From Armatimonadota bacterium (lineage in GTDB: Bacteria > Armatimonadota > Armatimonadia > Armatimonadales > Armatimonadaceae): 12,406 nt of DNA. Positions 6,746 through 11,966 of the stretch are shown here, in pieces (within the stretch, counting starts at the first letter, position 1; each line of letters begins with the position of its first letter). The position numbers and the translations under genes are program-made. The notes below the pieces were generated by a model that was given only the letters and a program-made list of their open reading frames with translations, searched no databases and had not been told where the DNA came from. Where the stretch lies: contig JACMIS010000608.1 of assembly GCA_014381035.1 (NCBI GenBank), positions 1 to 12,406 of the forward strand. The letters are read 5' to 3'.

Positions 6746-7780
6746 ATGTTGTACGACCGTTTGCGCGACAAGTTTCGCGGTGCACTTTTGGGAACGTTTG
6801 TCGGCGATGCAGTCGGGGTTCCGGTGGAAGGGTTCACACACGAGCAACTTTCCGAGGTGCTGGATGCCGTCTCCCGCCTGCCTAAAGGGTCGGAAGCGCG
6901 GGCTGAGACGGAAGCACTTCTGGGACTGATCTGCAACCCGGACGTTTTCCCCGACGACATGGCTCCCTACTCGGACGACACACAAATGATGATCGGCGTC
7001 GCCGAATCACTCGCCGAGCATGGCGTCTTTAACGGTTCGGATATGGCATCCCGGTTTGTCGAAAACTTTCAGGTTTGGCGTGGCTACGGCGCGGGGGCGT
7101 TCGTGGTGCTGACGGCGATCAAGGACGGTATGGGTTGGGACGAAGCCGGGAGTCTGCTTTTCGAGGGGCAGGGCAGTTTCGGCAACGGCGGCGCGATGCG
7201 GGTCGCCCCGGCGGGCTTATGGGCACACCGGGACCAGTATGTCCTGCGGCATCTCGCGGAGAATCAAGCCAAAATCACCCATACACACCCCCTCGGTGTC
7301 GGCGGCGCGGCACTTCAAGCGGCGGCGGTAGCGGTGGCGTGCCGAACGGAGCCGGGCAGAAGTTTCGACCCGGTAGCATTTCTGGACGAGGTCGAACGGT
7401 TCGCGCCTGGCTTACCGGACGCGTATCGATACGCCCTGAGCGACATCCGCGAGTTTTTAGCCGATGTTCCCGCCACGTGGGATGCGCAGGAAAGGCTCGG
7501 CAGTTCTATCGAAGCGCACGAATCCGTACCCGCGGCACTGTACGCGTTCCTGCGGCTCCCGTATTCCTTTGAATCGGCAGTCACCTGGGCGGTGCGGCTG
7601 GGCGACGATACGGATACGGTCGGCGCGATGACCGGTGCGATTGCCGGTGCGTTTCATGGCTACTCGGCGATCCCCGATAAATGGTTGCGAGCGTTAGAGA
7701 ACGGTAGCAAAGGACGCGACTACACGGTGCGATTGGCGGACCGACTCTGCGAACAATGGCGGGCGCGGCGGGGGGTATAG
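6746..7780 (+). CDS. ADP-ribosylglycohydrolase family protein (DraG/ARH fold)
   Basis: A 344-residue all-alpha enzyme of the family that removes ADP-ribose from proteins (DraG, ARH1-3) or related ligands, using two divalent metal ions. Family signatures are in order: FRGALLGTFVGDAVGVPVEG (10-29); YSDDTQM with metal ligands Ser76, Asp77 and Asp78; GSFGNGGAMRVAPAGL (143-158); THTHPLGVGGA (178-188); and RLGDDTDTVGAMTGAIAG (284-301), where Asp288, Asp290 and Thr291 match the second metal-ligand set. The first Met fits the usual family start, and the promoter position supports it. It is transcribed divergently from the beta-mannosidase operon and ends 10 nt from the convergent terC-like gene. No ADP-ribosyltransferase is visible nearby, so a substrate cannot be named; it may be a housekeeping hydrolase of protein or free ADP-ribosyl compounds. 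Confidence 0.93.
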   Translation: MLYDRLRDKFRGALLGTFVGDAVGVPVEGFTHEQLSEVLDAVSRLPKGSEARAETEALLGLICNPDVFPDDMAPYSDDTQMMIGVAESLAEHGVFNGSDMASRFVENFQVWRGYGAGAFVVLTAIKDGMGWDEAGSLLFEGQGSFGNGGAMRVAPAGLWAHRDQYVLRHLAENQAKITHTHPLGVGGAALQAAAVAVACRTEPGRSFDPVAFLDEVERFAPGLPDAYRYALSDIREFLADVPATWDAQERLGSSIEAHESVPAALYAFLRLPYSFESAVTWAVRLGDDTDTVGAMTGAIAGAFHGYSAIPDKWLRALENGSKGRDYTVRLADRLCEQWRARRGV

Positions 7781-7790
7781 TTCCCACCGC
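7768..7790. terminator. Hairpin across two convergent gene ends
   Basis: Arms 7768-7775 and 7783-7790 pair at seven positions with one G-A mismatch around a 7-nt loop that holds the TAG stop of the ADP-ribosylglycohydrolase gene. It fills the whole 10-nt gap between that stop and the stop of the opposing gene. No T tract follows on either strand, so if it terminates it is not a standard intrinsic terminator. Confidence 0.3.
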
Positions 7791-8624
7791 TTACCGGGTT
7801 GCCGGTTCCGGCACAGGGGCGGAAGACGATTCCGCTTTCGACTGCGGCATATGCGGTTCGTGCAGGCTGACCGGTTGCGATGCTTTGCGCAAGCGCAGAT
7901 TGATCAGTTCGACGAACACGGAAAAGCCCATCGCGAAGTAAACATAGCCCTTGGGAATATGCACATGAAACCCTTCGGCGATCAACGTCATTCCGATCAG
8001 GAGCAGGAACGACAGCGCGAGCATCTTCACGGTCGGATGCTTCTCTACAAACGCACTGACGGGGTTGATGGTGAGTGCCATGACGATAGTGGCGATAATC
8101 ACCGCAATCATCATTACCAGGATCTGCTCACGAGGGATCATTCCGATAGCGGTAATGATCGAATCCAGCGAGAAAACAATGTTGAGTACCATGATCTCGC
8201 CCATGATCGTGCCAAATGAGGCGGCACCTTTTCGTCCGGTGTCCCCATGTGCCTCCTCCTCGCCTTCCAGCTTGCCGTGGATTTCTTTTGTTGCTTTCCA
8301 GAGGAGGAACAGCCCTCCAACGGCAATGATGATGTCCTTCCAGGACAAGCCTTTGGCAAGAAAAGGAATGGAAAGGACCGGTTTATCCAATCCTAAAACG
8401 AAACCGATGAATAGGAGCAAAACAAGGCGCGGGATGACGGCGAGGGTGATGCCCAGTTTCCGCCCGCGTTCCTGCTCGGCAGGCGGTAATTTCCCGGACA
8501 AAATCGAAATGAAAACGATGTTATCTATTCCGAGGACGATTTCCAGCGCAATGAGCGTTACCAGCCCGATCCATGCCGAGGGGTTGCTTACCCAGTCAAA
8601 ATTTAACAGATTCCCGAAGTTCAC
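7791..8624 (-). CDS. TerC family integral membrane protein (probable metal exporter)
   Basis: A 277-residue protein with about seven to eight membrane segments. It carries the paired TerC signatures: ALEIVLGIDNIVFIS (26-40, acidic Glu28, Asp34) and LNIVFSLDSIITAIG (147-161, Asp154), which are the two inverted halves of the fold. A charged cytoplasmic loop (about 112-136) separates the halves, and a polar Ser/Pro-rich tail ends the protein. Characterised relatives (Alx, MeeF, MeeY) export manganese or help metallate secreted proteins; tellurite resistance is the historical name. The start is GTG 8624, just before the family's usual N-terminus. A TATAAG lies 5 nt upstream. It follows the PHP gene after 101 nt. 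I see no yybP-ykoY manganese riboswitch upstream. Confidence 0.92.
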   Translation of the reverse strand: MNFGNLLNFDWVSNPSAWIGLVTLIALEIVLGIDNIVFISILSGKLPPAEQERGRKLGITLAVIPRLVLLLFIGFVLGLDKPVLSIPFLAKGLSWKDIIIAVGGLFLLWKATKEIHGKLEGEEEAHGDTGRKGAASFGTIMGEIMVLNIVFSLDSIITAIGMIPREQILVMMIAVIIATIVMALTINPVSAFVEKHPTVKMLALSFLLLIGMTLIAEGFHVHIPKGYVYFAMGFSVFVELINLRLRKASQPVSLHEPHMPQSKAESSSAPVPEPATR

Positions 8625-8629
8625 GTGTA

Positions 8630-8635
8630 CTTATA
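8630..8635 (-). promoter_or_regulatory. Candidate -10 element, leaderless start of TerC gene
   Basis: The minus strand reads TATAAG, five bases, then GTG 8624, the same geometry as at 6735-6746. No -35 consensus is present; the expected -35 position falls in the left arm/loop of the inverted repeat at 8646-8681. It would allow terC expression independent of the upstream PHP gene. Confidence 0.4.
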
Positions 8636-8645
8636 TGTCCTACTT

Positions 8646-8681
8646 GGCGCGTCGTGTTTTTGTTTGGTCTCGCGACGCGCC
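8646..8681. promoter_or_regulatory. 9-bp inverted repeat upstream of TerC gene
   Basis: GGCGCGTCG (8646-8654) and CGACGCGCC (8673-8681) are perfect reverse complements separated by 18 nt, located 22 nt before the GTG start of the TerC gene. There is no T tract on the minus strand after the stem, so it is unlikely to be an ordinary terminator of the PHP gene. It may be an RNA hairpin or a two-site operator; function unknown. Confidence 0.45.
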
Positions 8682-8725
8682 GGAAAAGTTGCTTACCGTG
8701 GCAGTGTACCCGCCCCGGAGTTATT

Positions 8726-9568
8726 TTACGCGGTTCGATACACCCCGATAGGCTCGCGCCGGATCCGGACCGCGACCGGTTCCTGTGTGTCAACGCCGAG
8801 TTCGGCAAGGAGTGCCATCACGCGCTCATGCCCGAACCCCACATCGTCCGGCTTGTGACAATCCGAACCGAACGTGAGTGGGACGCCACATCTGATCAAC
8901 TCGCGTAGCATCACCCGGTTGGGAAACGGCTCATCCCCCGAGCGGTCCGGTCCGGGAGGCATTTTGCGGTAGCCCGACGTATTGATTTCCACCGCACACC
9001 CCGCCGATGCTACCGCCTCCGCGACGGGCGGATATAGTTCTCGCGTCAGGGCGTCCGGGACGGGCGGGCTATACGCCTCGACCACGGTCAGGTGTGACAG
9101 AATATCGAACAGTCCGCTTTGCGCGGCTTCGATCACCAGTTTGTAATATTCCCGCCAGACCGCGACCGGGTCCTCCTGACGCCATCGCGCCCGGTCGAAA
9201 ACACTCCGCCCCAACACATAATGCACAGAGCCGAGTACATAGTCGAAACTATTGGCAGAAAGCAGTTCGGCAAGGTCTGCGGCACGTCCGGGCACAAAAT
9301 CCGCTTCCAAGCCGACACGCACATCAATCCGCCCTCCAAACTCGCTCTGCAGAGCGCGTGCCTCGGCAACGTAGACGGGCAGTTCCGACACTGCCATCTG
9401 GGTGAGCGGGTACGCATGATCTATCCCGTTCACCCAGTACGCCGGTCCATGATCCGCCACTCCGAACGAGGTCATTTCCAGCGCAAGAGCGGCTTCGATA
9501 TAGTCGCGCATTCCCCCGGAGGCATGTCCACACCGATAATGGTGGCTGTGATAGTCGAAGCGTGTCAT
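8726..9568 (-). CDS. PHP-family histidinol-phosphatase-like phosphoesterase (HisJ/HisK type)
   Basis: A 280-residue PHP-domain protein close in length to HisK/HisJ, the monofunctional histidinol-phosphatases that convert L-histidinol phosphate to L-histidinol in histidine synthesis. All PHP metal-ligand positions are visible: His7 and His9 (DYHSHHYRCGHA, also His15), Asp39/His40 (ADHGP), Glu88 (GLEADF), His116 (GSVHY), His159 (LSHL), Asp236 and His238 (GSDCHKP). There is no signal peptide, so it is cytoplasmic. Its ATG at 9568 overlaps the stop of the VOC gene by 4 nt (ATGA), so translation is probably coupled. There are no other his genes in the window. A different phosphomonoester substrate is possible, as PHP enzymes vary. 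Confidence 0.88.
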   Translation of the reverse strand: MTRFDYHSHHYRCGHASGGMRDYIEAALALEMTSFGVADHGPAYWVNGIDHAYPLTQMAVSELPVYVAEARALQSEFGGRIDVRVGLEADFVPGRAADLAELLSANSFDYVLGSVHYVLGRSVFDRARWRQEDPVAVWREYYKLVIEAAQSGLFDILSHLTVVEAYSPPVPDALTRELYPPVAEAVASAGCAVEINTSGYRKMPPGPDRSGDEPFPNRVMLRELIRCGVPLTFGSDCHKPDDVGFGHERVMALLAELGVDTQEPVAVRIRREPIGVYRTA

Positions 9569-9930
9569 GCGGGGCGGATCATCTCCTCGTAGCGGCTACC
9601 TGCGATGGCGATGATCTCGACCGAATTGCCGCCCGGTGCGTCCAGATAAAAGGAGCGCGTCCCGTCCCGGTGTGGTTTGATCTCCTGATTGTGTTGCGCC
9701 GCCAGCCGCTCTAACTCTTCCTGCGACACGGACCATGACAGATGGTTCGGGTGCTGGTCACGCACCACGAATGCCAACCGGACGCCGCCCACTTCGATCA
9801 ATCCCCAGGTCGCATCACTATACAGAACGCGCACCCCGGCACCGGAAAGGTTCTGCTCGTACCAGGAAATCGTTTCCGCGATATCGGGGACGATCTGCGC
9901 CGCGTGATCGAAAACATAATCGTTTGCCAT
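9565..9930 (-). CDS. VOC-fold (glyoxalase/bleomycin-resistance/dioxygenase) protein
   Basis: A 121-residue single-copy VOC protein with two beta-alpha-beta-beta-beta units. Metal-ligand positions are His9 (FDHAAQIV), His63 (NHLSWSV) and Glu105 (GNSVEII); the PDIAETISWYEQNL helix (15-28) and FYLDAPGGNSVEI strand (94-106) are classic. Members include glyoxalase I, extradiol dioxygenases and drug-binding proteins, and the sequence does not identify the substrate. The family acts as dimers that place the metal site between or within subunits. ATG 9930 is preceded by GGAG about 11 nt upstream and by a TATAAT. It is first gene of a minus-strand unit with the PHP phosphatase (4-nt overlap). Confidence 0.88.
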   Translation of the reverse strand: MANDYVFDHAAQIVPDIAETISWYEQNLSGAGVRVLYSDATWGLIEVGGVRLAFVVRDQHPNHLSWSVSQEELERLAAQHNQEIKPHRDGTRSFYLDAPGGNSVEIIAIAGSRYEEMIRPA

Positions 9931-9951
9931 TGTATTTTTGCTCCGACCCCG

Positions 9952-9957
9952 ATTATA
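9952..9957 (-). promoter_or_regulatory. -10 element of VOC-PHP transcription unit
   Basis: Perfect TATAAT on the minus strand, 21 nt before ATG 9930, giving a short leader of about 15 nt that carries a GGAG. No convincing -35 is found at 16-18 nt spacing. It is back to back with the rplJL promoter. Confidence 0.55.
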
Positions 9958-9980
9958 TCGCGCTGATTTGCGGGAGCGGC

Positions 9981-10009
9981 TTGACGAATGCTTGTGCGCG
10001 TGATACGCT
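9981..10009 (+). promoter_or_regulatory. Promoter of rplJL operon (extended -10)
   Basis: TTGACG (9981-9986), a 17-nt spacer and TACGCT (10004-10009), the latter preceded by TG-A to make an extended -10. Transcription would start near 10016, about 295 nt before rplJ, so the whole L10 leader and its terminator would be transcribed. Confidence 0.6.
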
Positions 10010-10082
10010 TTTCCCCGTGCGGACCATGGTTCGCATCAACAAACCGTTTTCATTCCGGATTGATACTCGTAAGAGGTTTCTC

Positions 10083-10195
10083 CGAACACCGAAGACAGCC
10101 GGTACGCTCCAGAAGTATGGCGGAGCGGATAATGAACCAAGCCGAAGCGCGTTTTGCACGCTTCTACAACCGGTTCACCTGCCGAGGTAGGATAG
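10083..10195 (+). promoter_or_regulatory. L10 leader (ribosomal protein autoregulatory RNA)
   Basis: The conserved L10-leader strings are present: ACCGAAGACAGCCGG (10088-10102) and ACCTGCCGAGG (10177-10187), which together form the kink-turn-like site bound by the L10-(L12)4 complex. CCGGT (10099-10103) pairs with ACCGG (10169-10173) and closes two inner hairpins: CGCTCC/GGAGCG (10105-10110, 10122-10127) and GAAGCG/CGCTTC (10144-10149, 10159-10164). It lies directly before rplJ, as expected for Rfam's L10_leader type. With the downstream terminator it probably represses rplJL when free L10-L12 accumulates. Confidence 0.88.
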
Positions 10196-10235
10196 ACAAT
10201 TTTTCGTCGCGCCATAGCGTGCGTGATGCTCGAAA

Positions 10236-10272
10236 CGTCCTCCACCCTGTCCCAGGTGTGAGGGCGTTTTTT
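10236..10272 (+). terminator. Attenuator terminator between L10 leader and rplJ
   Basis: Arms 10236-10248 and 10254-10266 pair (about 12 pairs with one T-G pair and small bulges) around a 5-nt loop, followed by six T (10267-10272). It stands 37 nt before the rplJ start inside the leader transcript, so it would stop transcription before the gene unless relieved: transcription attenuation, as in Bacillus rplJL. Confidence 0.85.
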
Positions 10273-10309
10273 GTTTGTATTCCCCAAACAAGGGAGGTGA
10301 AAAAATAGC

Positions 10310-10897
10310 ATGGCAAAGAAAACGAAAATCAGTCATCAGATCAAGAAGAAGCCGATCACGTTCAAACGGAACGCGCTTTCGACCACCGCTCAGATGATGA
10401 AGGATTCCCAGGCGGTCATCCTGACCGAGTACCGTGGTCTCACGGTCCCGCAGGTCAATGACATTCGCGTCAGACTGAAGGATTCGGGGGCGGATTTCTC
10501 CGTTATCAAGAACACACTGTTCAAGCGAGCGGCGGACGAACTCTCGATCTCGGACGCAGGATTAGACGCGGCACTCAACGGTCCGACGGCGGCGGTATTC
10601 GCTACCGGCGACCCGGTCGCGGCGGCGAAAGCGGTCGCAGATTACATGGCGAGCGTTCGTAACAGTCCGTTCAAGGTCAAGGGTGGCGTAGTCGGCGGCA
10701 AGTTCGCGACTGCGGCGCAGATCGACCAACTCAGCAAGATTCCGCCGAAAGAGGTGCTCATCTCCCAGATGCTCGGCGCGTTCAACTCGCCGATTTCGGG
10801 ACTTGTTGGCACACTCAACGGCATCGTCAGCAACTTCGTTTACACACTGCAAGCGATTGCGGACAAACAAAGTGGCGGAGACAGCGCAGCCGCGTAG
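10310..10897 (+). CDS. rplJ: 50S ribosomal protein L10 (uL10)
   Basis: A 195-residue L10, the base of the ribosomal L12 stalk. It binds 23S rRNA (with L11) through its N-terminal domain and carries L12 dimers on its C-terminal helix. Signatures: SQAVILTEYRGLTVPQVNDIR (33-53), LKDSGADFSVIKNTLFKRAA (57-76), the NGPTAAVFATGDPVAAAK stretch, and FKVKGGVVGGKF. It is longer than the E. coli and B. subtilis proteins (165-166 residues) because of a Lys-rich N-terminal extension (about 25 residues) and a Ser/Ala tail. A near-perfect Shine-Dalgarno GGGAGGTGA (10292-10300) lies 9 nt before ATG 10310. rplL follows after 46 nt; expression is probably controlled by the leader and attenuator upstream. Confidence 0.98.
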   Translation: MAKKTKISHQIKKKPITFKRNALSTTAQMMKDSQAVILTEYRGLTVPQVNDIRVRLKDSGADFSVIKNTLFKRAADELSISDAGLDAALNGPTAAVFATGDPVAAAKAVADYMASVRNSPFKVKGGVVGGKFATAAQIDQLSKIPPKEVLISQMLGAFNSPISGLVGTLNGIVSNFVYTLQAIADKQSGGDSAAA

Positions 10898-10943
10898 TTT
10901 CCCGGTACGACATAATTTTTACTAAAGAAAGAAATTTAAAACA

Positions 10944-11327
10944 ATGGCAGTAACTAAAGAAGAACTGATCGAACAGATCAAGGGTATGACCGTTCTCGAA
11001 CTTTCCGACCTTGTCAAGGCTCTGCAGGACGAATTCGGCGTTTCGGCGGCGGCTCCGGTCGCGGCGGCTCCGGTAGGCGGCGGCGGCGCGGCAGCGGCTC
11101 CTGAAGTAGAAGAGAAGTCGGCGTTTGATGTCGTCCTGACGGCGGCGGGTGACAAGAAGATTCAGGTCATCAAGATCGTTCGCGAAATCACCGGTCTTGG
11201 CTTGAAAGAAGCGAAGGAAGTAGTAGACTCCGCGCCGAAGGCAGTCAAAGAAGGCGTAACGAAGGATGAAGCCGACAAGCTGAAGGCTCAACTCGAAGCC
11301 GAAGGCGCGACCGTCGAACTCAAGTAG
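10944..11327 (+). CDS. rplL: 50S ribosomal protein L7/L12 (bL12)
   Basis: A 127-residue L12 with a normal layout: N-terminal dimerisation domain (1-34, [22 protein letters not shown]), an Ala/Gly/Pro-rich hinge (about 35-57), and the C-terminal domain that recruits translation factors (58-127, with [20 protein letters not shown]). It is bound to the ribosome by L10. The Shine-Dalgarno is poor (A-rich GAAAG-type stretch), unusual for a protein needed at four or more copies per ribosome; the 46-nt A-rich spacer may aid initiation another way. The gene ends 20 nt before a 13-bp-stem terminator, closing the rplJL operon. Confidence 0.99.
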   Translation: MAVTKEELIEQIKGMTVLELSDLVKALQDEFGVSAAAPVAAAPVGGGGAAAAPEVEEKSAFDVVLTAAGDKKIQVIKIVREITGLGLKEAKEVVDSAPKAVKEGVTKDEADKLKAQLEAEGATVELK

Positions 11328-11347
11328 TTCTCGGAAATCGCTCCGGT

Positions 11348-11389
11348 GGGGTCCGGTACATTCGTGTACCGGACCCCGTTTTGTTGTTT
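11348..11389 (+). terminator. Strong intrinsic terminator of rplJL
   Basis: A perfect 13-bp stem (11348-11360 and 11365-11377) with a TTCG tetraloop is followed by the T-rich tract GTTTTGTTGTTT. It lies 20 nt after the rplL stop and should end the operon efficiently, which also separates the downstream L12-like gene from rplL transcription. Confidence 0.97.
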
Positions 11390-11476
11390 CGGGGGTTCCA
11401 CCCGAAACTCTTTAGCATAGTCGCACCACTCACCGATACAGTCACGGTCCCGAGCGGACTGAAAAAGGAGCAAAAC

Positions 11477-11725
11477 ATGTATTCCCGGCTGTATCCACTC
11501 GACGACGAAACCAAACCCGTCCATGTCGTCGTTTTACTCGCGGCGGGCGACCGGAAGATTCAGGTCATTAAAAACGTTCGTGAGATTACAGGTTCTGGCT
11601 TGAAAGAGTCCCTGGAGTTGGTTGATTCGGTTCCCCAGATCATCCTGCGAAACGTAACCAAGCCGGACGCCATTCGGTATAAAGAACGACTGGAGGCGGA
11701 AGGTGCGATAGTCGAGATTCGCTGA
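11477..11725 (+). CDS. Stand-alone L7/L12 C-terminal-domain protein (rplL paralogue)
   Basis: An 82-residue protein that is essentially one L12 C-terminal domain (about residues 14-82): HVVVLLAAGDRKIQVIKNVR, then EITGSGLKESLELVDSVP and LEAEGAIVEIR. About 41 of 66 aligned residues match the rplL C-terminal domain next door, and the DNA is also visibly similar, so it is a tandem partial duplicate. It lacks the dimerisation domain and hinge, so it cannot attach to L10 in the known way; a 13-residue leader takes their place. The start is ATG 11477, with AAAGGAG 7 nt upstream; an ATG at 11381 in the same frame is rejected because it has no such site and overlaps the terminator tract. The GLGLKEAK helix motif is changed to GSGLKESL. 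Role unknown: it may bind elongation factors or other L12 partners off the ribosome. Confidence 0.85.
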   Translation: MYSRLYPLDDETKPVHVVVLLAAGDRKIQVIKNVREITGSGLKESLELVDSVPQIILRNVTKPDAIRYKERLEAEGAIVEIR

Positions 11726-11734
11726 GCGGACGGA

Positions 11735-11764
11735 TTGGAAACCGAAATCCACGTGTGGTACAAT
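11735..11764 (+). promoter_or_regulatory. Promoter of tRNA-Gln gene
   Basis: TTGGAA (11735-11740), an 18-nt spacer and TACAAT (11759-11764), the latter preceded by TG-G, an extended -10. The start would be near 11771, about 20 nt before the tRNA. It starts 9 nt after the stop of the L12-like gene. Confidence 0.65.
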
Positions 11765-11771
11765 TATCGCG

Positions 11772-11790
11772 GCTTGACGGCAAGCTTTTT
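11772..11790 (+). terminator. Short terminator-like hairpin abutting the tRNA
   Basis: GCTTG (11772-11776), ACGG loop, CAAGC (11781-11785) and then five T (11786-11790). It could end transcripts from the L12-like gene; the 5-bp stem is short. The last T is also the first base of the tRNA. Confidence 0.4.
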
Positions 11791-11860
11791 CCCGGATGGT
11801 GCAGCGGCAGCACGTCAGATTCTGGTTCTGAAGACTGGGGTTCGAATCCCTGTCTGGGAA
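11790..11860 (+). tRNA. tRNA-Gln (anticodon CTG)
   Basis: A full 71-nt cloverleaf: acceptor TCCCGGA/TCTGGGA with one G-T pair and the U1-A72 pair usual for glutamine tRNAs; D stem GTGC/GCAC; anticodon stem TCAGA/TCTGA with loop TTCTGGT, so anticodon CTG reading CAG; a 4-nt variable region; T stem TGGGG/CCCTG with loop TTCGAAT; discriminator A. CCA is not encoded. It is preceded by its own extended -10 promoter. Confidence 0.95.
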
Positions 11861-11878
11861 TTTTGTGTTGGTGGCTAA

Positions 11879-11959
11879 TGGCCAGTGATTAGCGGGGAGT
11901 AGCCTGTTTCGCGAGGCGGGCTTACATCCATCTGGCCACAGTTTACTAACCACTGACCA
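11879..11959. repeat. Imperfect inverted repeat between tRNA-Gln and livG-like gene
   Basis: TGGCCAGTGATTAG (11879-11892) and CTAACCACTGACCA (11946-11959) are reverse complements at 12 of 14 positions, with 53 nt between. The right arm, close to the start codon at 11967, has the ACCACTGACCAC character of short dispersed repeats. The rest of the 106-nt gap shows no gene and no Shine-Dalgarno for the next gene. Confidence 0.5.
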
Positions 11960-11966
11960 CTCATCT

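Noticed and set aside
6590..6985. N-terminal extension of the beta-mannosidase frame (132 extra codons)
   Set aside because: It would run through the consensus promoter and into the divergent ADP-ribosylglycohydrolase gene, and it has no resemblance to the GH2 N-terminus.
8625..8725. yybP-ykoY manganese riboswitch upstream of the TerC gene
   Set aside because: The gap is only 101 nt and the conserved riboswitch strings are not found on the minus strand; only an unrelated inverted repeat is present.
10827..11291. Minus-strand open frames opposite rplL
   Set aside because: rplL is certain on the plus strand and these frames are its shadows.
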